Source of the DNA: Astragalus membranaceus
Lineage: Eukaryota; Streptophyta; Magnoliopsida; Fabales; Fabaceae
Reading direction: 5' to 3'
NCBI GenBank assembly: GCA_039519185.1
Contig: CM076854.1
Location: forward strand, 72,969,948 to 73,033,947
DNA length: 64,000 nucleotides
The notes under the pieces are model-generated. The model did no database searches. It worked only from the letters and a program-made list of their open reading frames with translations, and was not told where the DNA came from. This document shows positions 24,071-34,936 of this stretch, piece by piece. Position 1 is the first letter of the stretch. Each line of letters starts with the position of its first letter. The translations under genes were made by a program, and so were the position numbers.

Positions 24071-24094
24071 GCACAGGGCTCCGGAGCCCTGTGC
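24071..24094. repeat. Perfect 24-bp palindrome in solo LTR E
   Basis: The left arm GCACAGGGCTCC is followed directly by its exact reverse complement GGAGCCCTGTGC, centred on TCCGGA. Just downstream are four 11-bp repeats of the type CACCTAGACRC (about 24108-24145). Confidence 0.95.
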
Positions 24095-26381
24095 CCAGGC
24101 AACACACCTAGACACACCTAGACGCACCTAGACGCACCTAGACATCACCGGGACAACTCACAAACGACACGGGATAAAATGAAATCGCTCTAGCCAAAAC
24201 GTTCACAATAAAAAGTTGCTCGGTCAATACAAAATTTGGCTAGGGAAAAAGTGCTCAGAAAATCGAGTTTTCCACAAAAGACCATTTTTTAACAGTCTTG
24301 ACAGCAACACTGCACAGTGGCAGCAACACTGTCACTGTGCAACACACACATAAACCAAAACTTGCGCACATCTCCCAAATGGTGAGTGCTACAGAAAATC
24401 CGCTCGAGCCAAAACGTTCACAATAAAAAGTTGCTCGGTCAATACAAAATTTGGCTAGGGAAAAAGTGGTTAGAAAATCGAGTTTTTGACGAAAAACACA
24501 TTTGTCACTGTTCTGCCAGCAACACTGCAGCAGAACAGCAACACAGCAAGCAACACACAGCAACTGTGCAGATTTTTCCTGCAGCAGTGCGCCTACTTCG
24601 GCGAATTAATTAAAATAGTAAACGATAACGGATTTCAACAAAAGACCACTCATTGGAAAGCTCTTTGAGTGTAGTTTCAGCCTGTGATTTTCATTTTTCA
24701 AAATAAGTATCCAACTGGTACAGTTTTTCAAATTACTACAGAGAGGTACCAATTCGGACAGAATTTTGTGACCCGACTTTGGAGACTTATAACTTGAGCT
24801 ACACAACTCCGATTTAAACGAAACCAGTGCCAAAACGACCGGCGTTAAGTCTACTTTCTAACGCAATCAGCCACCAATTTTTTGAGTCGACCAAACAGTG
24901 CCAGTTTACGAAAACACGAAACAGTGTTCAGAAAATACACAACACGACACATCAATTTTTGACCCCGAAACTTGTCACGCTCCCAATTCGGGTTTAAGGC
25001 CACGTCATGCCACGCGAATACCAACATAAACTCCAAAATATAAGGCGTCCCGATTCGGGTTTAAGGCCACGTCATGCCACGCCAATGACCGCAACAATTA
25101 TGACATTGAGACATAGACACCTTATGTTCAAATCACCAATTCAACACCAATTCATGAATAATCATTGTCACCAATCACCAATTAAATTCATGTCTCAATC
25201 ACACATATCAACAAACATCAATTATTCATCATAATTCACATACTTTCTCATTGAGTCAACATATCAAACATTCTAGAGGCAAACATAGTCACATAATCAA
25301 TTTTTTTGACACCAAGACACCATAAATCACCCAATTCAAAATATTATCACAACAATCATGAAATTAATTACACAATCAATTTAACAATTAACTTAGAACC
25401 TTACCCAAACATAAAAACCCATCATAATTCCCAATTATAGAGAAGATGAGACCCACCCTTACTTTAGATTATGACGAACACGATAACTCCATACGTAAGC
25501 TCCAAAGAACCCGCAACACGACCCTTCTCCTTTTTCTCCTTGAGATTGGCGCACTTCACCTCTCCTCCTCTCCTCATGGGCGCCGCGCCCTCCTTCCCTT
25601 CCCACTCTCTCTATTCGCATTTTTCCTTTCTTTTTCTCAAAATGAACCAAAACCTTAAAATCTCAGCTTTTATATGCGCTTAGGTTGTCGGGCTTGGATT
25701 GCGGGCTTCCCCGCAGCTTAAGCCCAATTTAATTACAACACCTTATCCGATTACAATACTGCTCCTTATTTTATTTAAAACACCTTATACTCATTTTAAT
25801 AAGTAATAAATAATAATTATATTATTATTTCTACCACCCAATTTCTTTTAACTAATTAAATAATTTAATCTATTATTTTTGGGGTGTTACACCAGGCGCA
25901 CGGACCGTGCGTGTCATTCTGTTTCTGTTTTCAAAAATGCATTACAGGGCGCACGACCCGTGTGTATGGGCGCACGAACTGTGCGCTGTGTTCTGTCCAA
26001 AATTCTCCAAACTTGCCCGAAACGATCCCGATCGGTTCCAATCCTCTCCTAATCCTTTCCTAACCCTTCTATAATGATATTAGGCTTATAATGCCATGAT
26101 TTTTGGTATGTTTCAAAAGGATTTTATAAAATACTTTTGAAGTTGAAATTCTTTCGAAAAGCCGAACAATAGTACACGTGTGCGGATATGTTTTATTTAT
26201 AACAAATGGACTATGAGTCCTATGTAGTAAAGTATAATTTAATGAACTAAATGTTCATATGATTGTAGATATATATATTATATCGAGTTTGGGTGACGAC
26301 CCATGTTGACATACTAGGCGGGGTAGTCATGAACCCTTACCCTAGGCTCCGTGCCATTAGGAGACACTATTGGTTATGGGG

Positions 26382-27213
26382 TTCACCGGAAGATGCAAGG
26401 TTTGCGGCCGGTGTTGTGTTAAAAGTAATTGTACTACGTTCACCGGAAGATGCAAGGTTTGCGGCCGGTGTTGTGTTAAAAGTAATTGTACTACGTTCAC
26501 CGGAAGATGCAAGGTTTGCGGCCGGTGTTGTGTTAAAAGTAATTGTACTACGTTCACCGGAAGATGCAAGGTTTGCGGCCGGTGTTGTGTTAAAAGTAAT
26601 TGTACTACGTTCACCGGAGGATGCAAGGTTTGCGGCCGGTGTTGTGTTAAAAGTAATTGTACTACGTTCACCGGAAGATGCAAGGTTTGTGGCCGGTGTT
26701 GTGTTAAAAGTAATTGTACTACGTTCACCGGAAGATGCAAGGTTTGCGGCCGGTGTTGTGTTAAAAGTAATTGTACTACGTTCACCGGAAGATGCAAGGT
26801 TTGCGGCCGGTGTTGTGTAAAAGTAATTGTACTACGTTCACCGGAAGATGCAAGGTTTGCGGCCGGTGTTGTGTTAAAAGTAATTGTACTACGTTCACCG
26901 GAAGATGCAAGGTCTGCGGCCGGTGTTGTGTTAAAAGTAATTGTACTACGTTCTCCGGAAGATGCAAGGTTTGCGGCCGGTGTTGTGTTAAAAGTAATTG
27001 TACTACGTTCACCGGAAGATGCAAGGTTTGCGGCCGGTGTTGTGTTAAAAGTGATTGTACTACGTTCACCGGAAGATGCAAGGTTTGCGGCCGGTGTTGT
27101 GTTAAAAGTAATTGTACTACGTTCACCGGAAGATGCAAGGTTTGCGGCCGGTGTTGTGTTAAAAGGAATTGTACTACGTTCTCCGGAAGATGCAAGGTTT
27201 GCGGCCGGTGGTA
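26382..27213 (+). repeat. 57-bp tandem array in the 3' LTR of A, 15 units
   Basis: Same unit as at 17700-18260, core CACCGG-N18-CCGGTG, fifteen copies. Most copies are identical; variants include CCGGAGG (unit 5), one T deletion (unit 8) and CTCCGG (units 11 and 15). The T deletion in unit 8 also occurs in unit 5 of the 5' array, so that variant predates the array's length change. Confidence 0.95.
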
Positions 27214-27788
27214 TGTAGAAAGGCCTAAGATGCTAGTTCATCGGGAGACGCAAGTGGATTGCAGCCGGTGTCTTACTAGGTCGAAGCCTTATTGTATGGT
27301 ATACCGGGATTAGCAAGTGGATTGCGGTCGCTGCCGTGTCAAATCATACAAACGTTTTAAATGGACCGAGAGTGTTAGTAGGGGTCTCGGTAGAACTCAC
27401 TGAGATTGTATCTCATTGTTTATATGTTGTGGTTTTACAGATAAACAGGGAAAGTGGAGATCCAAGAGGCACGAGTAGGTGGTACTCGGATGGCTGCTGA
27501 AGACTTAGCTTTTATGCTTAAGTTATGTTTTCCCTTATTAGTTATGTATCACAACATTATGTCTTTAACTGTTGTAAAAGTTATGTATTTATTTCCGCTT
27601 TCTTGTGCGATATTGAACACTGTATTTCACTGATGGTTTATGGTCTTATTTATGTTTAAGACTGTTCTGTTGTTATTCAGTGAAAATTTTATTGTGGTGT
27701 TCAGTATTTAAACAGGAAATATATCTCTGATGTTTTAGGAATGGTGCACTTGGGTATTTTTACTCGATAAAAATACCGGGGTGTTACA

Positions 27789-28216
27789 GTTACAGACTTA
27801 TCCCCCTGCTTCAGTTCTAAGAACTCAATTTCCTTCTTTCCGCGGACGTCCTCCGGATAGTACTTCCTCAAGAACTCTCTACGAAACACGGCCCAGGTGA
27901 CCTCCTCACTTGCGGCCTCCAACCTTTGACTGGCCTCCATCCACCAATCATCGGCTTCCTCAGCCAACATGTGGGTGCCATACCGGACCTTCTGCGCCAC
28001 GGTGCAGTCCATCACCCGATAGATGCGCTCCATCTCCTTCAGCCACGCCAAAGCTCCATCGGGATCATATCTCCCCTTGAACACCGGCGGGTTCTCTCTC
28101 TGAAACGTAGCTAAGCTACGGGACCCAGCATTCTCACCGCCACTCTGCTGACTCTGCACCACCTGGGCCATAGCTTCCAATGCAGCAGCGATCGCACCAT
28201 CGTTTCTCCCCGCCAT
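27789..28216 (-). pseudogene. Element B gag, N-terminal half (split by element A)
   Basis: Begins with ATG at 28214-28216. It carries a typical gypsy gag (retrotransposon gag, UBN2-like) pattern: PPVFKGRYDPDGALAWLKEM, then WWMEASQRL and FLRKYYPEDVRGKKEIEFL. The true sequence continues through KQGDKSVT into the half at 15656-16117; the tail of the plus-strand-adjacent open frame past 27789 is LTR of element A. The ATG lies 105 bp after the primer site. Confidence 0.88.
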
Positions 28217-28320
28217 CGCAACTTAATGCTATAGAAACAAACAATAGTCAGAATAAAAATACAACAGTTGGTCGTACACCGACACAATGACTCGACGACT
28301 TGGCCGGACGGACCAACCAT

Positions 28321-28333
28321 TGCTCTGATACCA
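28321..28333 (-). promoter_or_regulatory. Primer binding site of element B (tRNA-Met type)
   Basis: The minus strand reads TGGTATCAGAGCA, four bases after the LTR end at 28338. It fixes the orientation of element B. Confidence 0.88.
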
Positions 28334-30478
28334 CTAATGTAACACCCTTTTTTCACCCATCGTTTATTCATAATTTATCAGAGTTTTTCGCGCCAAAAGA
28401 GTGTCGCATTTTTCAACGTAAAACAAAAACTCGTAGCTTCTCAAAACATGCAGTGGAACTATTTAACATCTTTTAAAAACATCAACAACCGACAAAGTGC
28501 AAAGTGCACCAATTACTAAAAGATTCAACATCAACCGAAATTTAATTAAAAACAGTAATCGACCCTTCCCCCAAGTGCTACCTATCAGAGCAGACGACAC
28601 CAGGCAAAAGGAAGACTACAATCTTCACTCGGGCTCACCTATAAAGTAACAACCACAAAAAGGGGTGAGATTCCATACAATATAAGAAGTGTATGAAAGA
28701 CCACATACAAAGCTCAAGACATCAATTAATCACAACAAGCAACATCACTCTTAACAGTTAATAACAGCTAAGTACACATTAACACGTCACTTTCACAACA
28801 ACACATCACTTTAACAACACATCACAATGGCCAAACAACTTCATTCAATCAGTCGTGCAATATGAATGCGATATGAGACTCAAGCAATGCACATGCATGT
28901 GGTACCAACCTACGCCACTGGCCAAAGGCCTAATTTCCTCGTCGCTGGCACAAGGCCTAATGTTCATGGTATGCATGCGGCTCAATGATGTATGCACAAC
29001 AGTCAAACAATCACACATCAACGTCACTGGCCATAGGCCTAAATCACATCACTGGCCGAAGGGCCTAAAATATAGACAACGCTGGCCATAGGCCTACGTC
29101 ACAACAACAACAAAATATCCATCAAATCAGCCACAACAATATTTACATCAGTCCACAACACCAAAAGTACACCAAAAATAGTTTACACCAGCTCACGATA
29201 CTATAGTACATCAAGAAGGGCTTTAAACATCAAAATAGTTTTACTACGCCAACGATAACAACCACCGGGGACAGCCACTTGAGGCGCCCAGAAAACATCA
29301 GAAAAATAGAACACTCTGCCTCAAATTAGAATATTCAGTTAGGCCTCCGAATAAGCTTTCCAAAACATTTTGAATCGTCTCAATCGGACCTCCGAGTCAA
29401 AAGTTATTTCGAAAACAATTTTGGAAAAACTAAGAAATCCTGAAAGTGGCGCCCAGCGAAGGGGATCCAACCAAATTTTCGCAAAAGTGAACAATTCGCA
29501 CAGGAGCAAGAATGGAATGACTCAATATGATTAGGCAAGGCATCCAACAAAGGCACGGACCAAAACACCAAGAGAAACAAAATAGGGCTTGGCGCCCATG
29601 GGTAGGGATCCGAAGATAGCAACACAACACAGAATGGCAACACAGCACAAGTGCTGAATTCCTACAGCAGTACACCTACTTCGGCGAATTAATTAAAATA
29701 GCAAACAACATCGGATTTCATCAAAAGACCACTCATCGGAAAGCCCTCTGAGTGTAGTTTCTGCCTATGGTTTTTATTTTTCAAAATAAGTATCCAGTTG
29801 GTACAGTTTTTCAAAACACTACACTGTGGTACCAAAATCGGACAGAACTCTCTACCCATCTTGCAACCAAATTTTCTTTCTCATTTCTTAATGAAATTTC
29901 ATGAAACTAGTGCCTATTTCGTAGAGAATTAAGTCTACTTTCCAATGAAACAAGAATCGTTCAAAACAGAGTTCAATTGATAACACAAAGCCTACAAAAA
30001 CCGAACCTACTCACAGTTTGATTCCAGAAATTTGACCTAACACTCATAACTTGAGCTACACAACTCCAAATTGAGCGAAACCAGTGCCAAAACGACCGGT
30101 TTTAAGTCTATTTTCAAAAACAAACATCCACATAATTTTTGGATCAGCCAAATAGTACCAGTTTCAGAAAAACCGAAACAGTGTCCAGAAATACACAAAG
30201 ACCATAAACAAGTAGAACTCATCATGATCAATTCCCAAACAACAATTTCAACACCACATACTTATGCATTTGCTCAAACACTTGACATGCAAAATCATAA
30301 ATTCTCAACAACAAATCATCATATGGCAACAATTATTATTATGAGCATAACAACATGTCATTTAGGCATAGGAATGTGAGGAAATCAAGCATACATCAAA
30401 TTACTCAACAAGGCACACAATCATAGGGCATGCGATTTTTCAAGACAACAATATGGTGATCAAGACACCCTAAAACCC

Positions 30479-32883
30479 TGTAACATCCGCAAAATAATTG
30501 ATAGAATTATTTAGATGTTAACCCAATTGAATTATTTTAGTACTTGACTGGTAAATTTATTGAGTGCTAAAATTAATTATTGGTTGTCATCGGATCGTTA
30601 ACCGAATAATACGGATCAAGGAAGTTTCGGAATCGAAATAAGAGATTTCGATCAATATGGTAATTTGACCACGTTGCCATATATTTATTAAATAAATATA
30701 TGTATATACGTGTGTGTGTGTGTGAGGGAGAAAAGAAAGAATTAAAAAGAAAGAAAGAAAAGAGAGAAGGAAGCGTGAGAAACAGAGAGGAGAAGAGAAA
30801 AGGAAAAGAAGAGAGAAAGAAAGAGAGGAGAAGAAGAAGACGAAAAATGGGATAGTTCGGCTCATCAAAACGACTTCCTTCCAACACGAAAAGCGTTCAG
30901 CGTTACTCCCTCTTCGTTTTGGTACCAAAATCTTCATCATCAACTCACTCTCCTCAAATCCACCATTTTCGATTTGGAGCTCTAAAGTGAGGTTTCGATG
31001 GTTGAAGCTCAAGGATAGCTTGGGATGGTGGTTGGCGCGAACCCAAGGATGATGGATCGTTGATTGGAAGCTAGTTGGGTGATTTGGGGTTGAAAATCAA
31101 ATTGAGGGTTTTGTGTGAATAGTGCTTCATGAAGAGGAAGATGATGAATAGTGTCCATGGAGGATTTCGAGGAATTCGGCATTTCGGTCAAAAGCGGTTT
31201 CGTGATCGAGTGGGAAGCTTTGGAAGCGGATTGGGTGTCGCCGGAGCGGGGAGCGTTCGTGTGGCTACTCGGTGAATTCGGCTCGATCGTGGTTCACGCT
31301 TCAAGGGTGAGTTCTCCTCACGTTTAGGATTTTACGTTTCGAATTTATTGATTAACTGCTTTATCGCTTTCGCTGGACTGGAATATTGTTTGGTGATGTG
31401 ATTTCGAAAGATTTTGACTTAAAAACCGTTAATTGGAAAATATGTCGTTTTTGATACAATCCATTTTGATTGAGTTTTTGATTGATTTGATTGATTGTTT
31501 GATGTTGATTGGGTCTGATTATATGTGTGTGAAAACTGTTTTCAATCGGAACGAGAATCGGAATTAAGCGGAATCGCGATTTTCGCGCAAAACCGCCAAA
31601 ATCTGCCCTTGACAGACCCCCTGCTGTCAACCCACGCGCCACTTGCGCGCCACGCGCCACTCGCGCTCCAGTTGACAGATTTTACTGCCAGTTCGCGCGC
31701 CGCTTGCGCGCCGCGCGCCACTTGCGCGCCACTTTGCAGATTTTCAGCAACCAAACACTGTTTTTCGTTTCGCGATATCTTTTGATCCGGGAACCCGATC
31801 GAGGTGTTCTAAGATGCGTTGGAAAGCTTATTCAGAGGCCTAACTGAATATTCTATTTTTAAGGCAAAATGAACTGTTTTTGATATTGAAAATTGGGTCG
31901 AAAAGTGGTCAACTAGAGTACGAGTGTGAACCTGGATTTTTTAATTAAAGTGCGAATTAAATGTTAAAAGATACGGTCCACCGGGAGTAGCATTCGCGCA
32001 GTCGGTGTGACGCTAAAAGTTAAAAGATACGGTCCACCGGGAGTAGCGTTCGCGCAGCCGGTGTGACGTTAAATGTTAAAGGATGCGATCCACCGGGAGT
32101 AGCGTTCGCGCAGTCGGTGTCGCGTTAAAGGTTAAACGATACGATTCATCGGGAGTAGCGTTCGTGCAGCCGGTGTCGTATTAAGGGTTAGGTGACACGG
32201 TCTACCGGGAGTAGCGTTCGCGCAGCCGGTGTCGTGTTAACGGTTATGCAGTACGATTCACCGGGAGTAGCGTTCGCGCAGTCGGTGTCGTGCTAAGTTA
32301 TAGAGACTTGATTTATAAATTAAACTACAATACGAGTCATAGGGAGTAGCGTTCGCGCAGTCGGTGTCGTACTGAGTTATAGCAGGTTCGCCGGGAGTAG
32401 CGTTCGCGCAGTCGGTGGAATGCTATGTGTAAATAATGCGGTTCATCGGGAGTAGCGTTCGCGCAGTCGGTGCCGTGTTGAGTTATCAATGTTGTAAAAC
32501 TGGACCGCGAGTGTTAGTAGGGGTCTCGGTAGAACTCACTGAGATTGTATCTCACTGTTTATATTTTGTGGTCTTTACAGAGAAGCAAGGGAAAAAGCAA
32601 AGGTGAAGAAGCACAGCTAGGTGGTGTGCTTATGAAGACGGTGAAGACTTAGTTTTCATTGTTAATGTCTTTCCCTCGAGATTTTTGTATTTCCGATTGT
32701 ATAACTTGTATCAGTAAAAGTTGTAAAATCGTTTCCGCTATTTCTTGGTAATTGGATATTGGACTCTAGGTTATGAGCTATTTTTATTTATGTTCAATAT
32801 CTAAAACAGGAAAAAATATCTCTGATTATTTTATGATGGTACACTTGGGTATTTTTACTCGATAAAAATACCGGGGTGTTACA
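30479..32883 (+). mobile_element. 5' LTR of element C (Ty3/gypsy-like)
   Basis: 2405 bp, beginning TGTAACATCCGC and ending CCGGGGTGTTACA, with a tRNA-Met primer site directly after. It is flanked by AACCC at 30474-30478. It resembles the LTR of element A at both ends and in the GAGTGTTAGTAGGGGTCTCG box (32510), but the middle differs. It holds a GCGCGCC/GGCGCG-rich block (31640-31735) and the hairpin array 31978-32475. Confidence 0.94.
31978..32475 (+). repeat. Dispersed hairpin-box array in the 5' LTR of C, 9 boxes
   Basis: The box CACCGG-GAGTAGCGTTCGCGCAG-(C/T)CGGTG occurs at about 31979, 32036, 32091, 32147, 32203, 32259, 32336, 32389 and 32445. The boxes are nearly invariant, while the 22-48-bp spacers between them differ in sequence and length. 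Several left arms have changed (CATCGG, TACCGG, CGCCGG). Confidence 0.94.
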
Positions 32884-32885
32884 GT

Positions 32886-32898
32886 TGGTATCAGAGCA
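32886..32898 (+). promoter_or_regulatory. Primer binding site of element C (tRNA-Met type)
   Basis: TGGTATCAGAGCA lies two bases after the LTR end, as in element A. Confidence 0.88.
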
Positions 32899-33794
32899 GT
32901 TCGACCTAGTCGGACTTAGTTTAGGGTTGAGTCGATTCCTTGTTAGTCCTTTTTGTAATTACACTTGTGATGCTAAGAGACATTGAGCCTGATCAACTTA
33001 ATACTTAGTGCATCATAAGCGGAATTATGACAGGATGATCAAGACGCAGTCCTCGACCAAAGCCGGAATCTCCAACCGGTGCATCCTCAGGAAAGGTGAC
33101 ATGATGGTGGAAGGTTACACCGCTAAGTTTGGAAGTTGTTTCAATTTTACCAAGTGGTAAAGTAAGCTCCGGATGACGAATGGAGAATGCAGAAGTATAA
33201 GAGGGGCCTTAGTGCTTTTATGACTTAGGGTCTTAGTTCTTATACTATAACCAATTATGTTGCCTTAGTGCAATCAGCCTATGTCGCCAAGGATGATCTC
33301 ATAGGGAGTATGGGAAAAGAAGGAAGGTAGTTGAATTATCAACTCCGAATGCAAAGTCCTAAGATAATTTCATCAAAGGAAAAGCTTGTGCAATTCTTCG
33401 ATTCTTCAAAGGTAGAAGATGTTCTAACTGTGGAAAGCATCACAGTGGTGATTGTAAGTAAGGATCTAATCGGTGCTATTATTGTAATGAAGAGGGTCAC
33501 TATGGTAAAGAGTGCCCTGCAAGGAAAAGTTCCAAGGAGTCACAAGCAGCTCCAAGGCAAGGACGAGTCAACACTTTGGATGCTCAGACAGTTACAACTG
33601 CTGACAAGTTACGGAGGGGTATGGGACCAGTTTTCAATAACCCCGTCAGTATATTATACGATTCGGGTGCAACCCATTGTTTTATAGCACAAGCATGTGT
33701 AAATCGGTTGGGATTAGCATTGTCTCCGCTATCCGAGCTGATAACTATCTTAACTGCGGCTAAGGGTCGTGTCCAGACCCAATCTTTGTGTTAG
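32899..33794 (+). pseudogene. Element C gag/protease remnant
   Basis: The sequence is co-linear with element A 18850-19738. Around 33418-33520 the zinc-knuckle coding sequence is recognisable (CSNCGKHHSGDC, then a CYYCNEEGHYGKEC-type knuckle in shifted frames). At 33576-33794 the frame has the protease motif SILYDSGATHCFIAQA and ends shortly after LTAAKGRVQTQSLC. Several frame changes and stops break the gene. No RT or integrase was found before the 3' LTR. Confidence 0.82.
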
Positions 33795-34936
33795 GATTGT
33801 CTACTTGTCTTAGGAGACAGAAATTTCGTCGAAGGTTAACAATCAGATAGTATTATGTGATTCCGTTTGACAAGTCAAACGTGAATACGAATATGTAAGT
33901 GAGGTAACTGCTGACTGTTTTCACATTGCGATTAACCACCAAAGGATTAATTGATGGATCTGCTTGCAAGAGTCTGAAATTTCCGAAGTGAAGCTCGGCG
34001 TGCGGTATGGTAGTTTTGAAAAAATCATTTTGTGAAAACCCCCATGCTAAAGTTAATTTCGGGAACGAATCAAGAGGTTAATAAAATCTGATTGAGGAAG
34101 AAAATCCTAGGAGGATTACTTAGGTTGAGGAGAAGTTCTCAACGCTATGGACTAATTTGGAAAGGAATCGGGTGCGTCGTTGGTAAAAACCTCGTGATGA
34201 AGTTGCAGTAGAGGAAAAAGAGCTCTGAGTTCTGTTTGATGGTTGTTTTGAGAACAACAGAGATGATTTTCAGTACGTTCAAATTGATTTGATGTCCCCA
34301 CGGTTTATTTCTACGTTTAAGATAAATGTTTCTGGTAAATTCTCATTTCATCTTCTTTTGAAAAGTGTTATCTCGAAATCTTGGGGACGAGTCAAGAAGT
34401 TTCACAAATGACTTTTCCGTCACATTGTCAATGTGTACGAGAACTGTTATGTAATTTTTAGAAGATTTGTTGAGAACGTGCTTATACCCCCCCTTCGGAG
34501 AAATTGTGTTTGTTTTTACCTTTACCGAGGAGTACCAGTTCGTGGATCTCATTTTCAACATATATTTCTATCAAGCGTCTTGTATTACACCCTTTGATTT
34601 AGATTAATCAAAGTTGGGGAGTAAACGAGGATAATTGGAATGAAGCTTCGGAAGTGTTTTCGAACGCGGTGCTGAGCCTATGTAGGCGAATGATGAGTTT
34701 CTCGTGTTGATTTGTAACAAGAGAGTTCGGACTATAACCTTAGAAGCGTTCTAGGGTGGTAGTGGATCATTCTTGAAGATGGATGTGCCGGATTGAGAAG
34801 ATTTTCTACACTCATTTCGTTGATTCAAGATTGTGCTCCAGCAAATTTAGACCTTTCTGAGAATGTCGATTCTCGGTTAGTCAAATGAAAGACTTGACGA
34901 AATTTTGAGGACAAAATTCTTTTAAGTTGGGGAGAA
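33795..34936 (+). other. Non-coding interior and polypurine tract of element C
   Basis: No pol domain is readable. The last ~200 bp, from about 34795, resemble the end of element A's interior, including GATTTTCTACACTCATTTCG. It ends in the polypurine tract AAGTTGGGGAGAA at 34924-34936. So A and C share both interior ends but have different middles. Confidence 0.7.

Larger units (their letters stand above)
22809..25891 (-). mobile_element. Solo LTR E
   Basis: 3083 bp, starting TGTAACACCCC and ending GGGGTGTTACA on the plus strand, flanked by CCAGG at 22804-22808 and 25892-25896. Sequence and order match the LTR of element B: an ATCAGAGCAGACGAC box, a GGGGTGAG(A/T)T box, GGCC boxes, and CTACTTCGGCGAATTAATTAAAATAG. 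It is therefore a related family in the same (minus) sense. No coding or priming site lies inside, so it is best read as a solo LTR left by LTR-LTR recombination. Confidence 0.9.
21690..27788 (+). mobile_element. 3' LTR of element A, interrupted by solo LTR E
   Basis: Begins TGTAACATCCCC and ends GGGGTGTTACA. Solo LTR E (22809-25891) plus one CCAGG copy interrupt it between the two halves of the GCGCACG dyad cluster. Without the insertion it is about 3.0 kb. It is longer than the 5' LTR mainly because its 57-bp array has 15 units instead of 10. Confidence 0.93.

Noticed and set aside
22809..25891. Element E as a complete retrotransposon
   Set aside because: No primer site, polypurine tract or coding region lies inside, and it aligns in order with a single LTR of element B.
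31978..32475. CRISPR-like array (conserved repeats with unique spacers)
   Set aside because: The location is inside both LTRs of a plant retrotransposon, spacers are shared between the two LTRs, and no cas genes exist.
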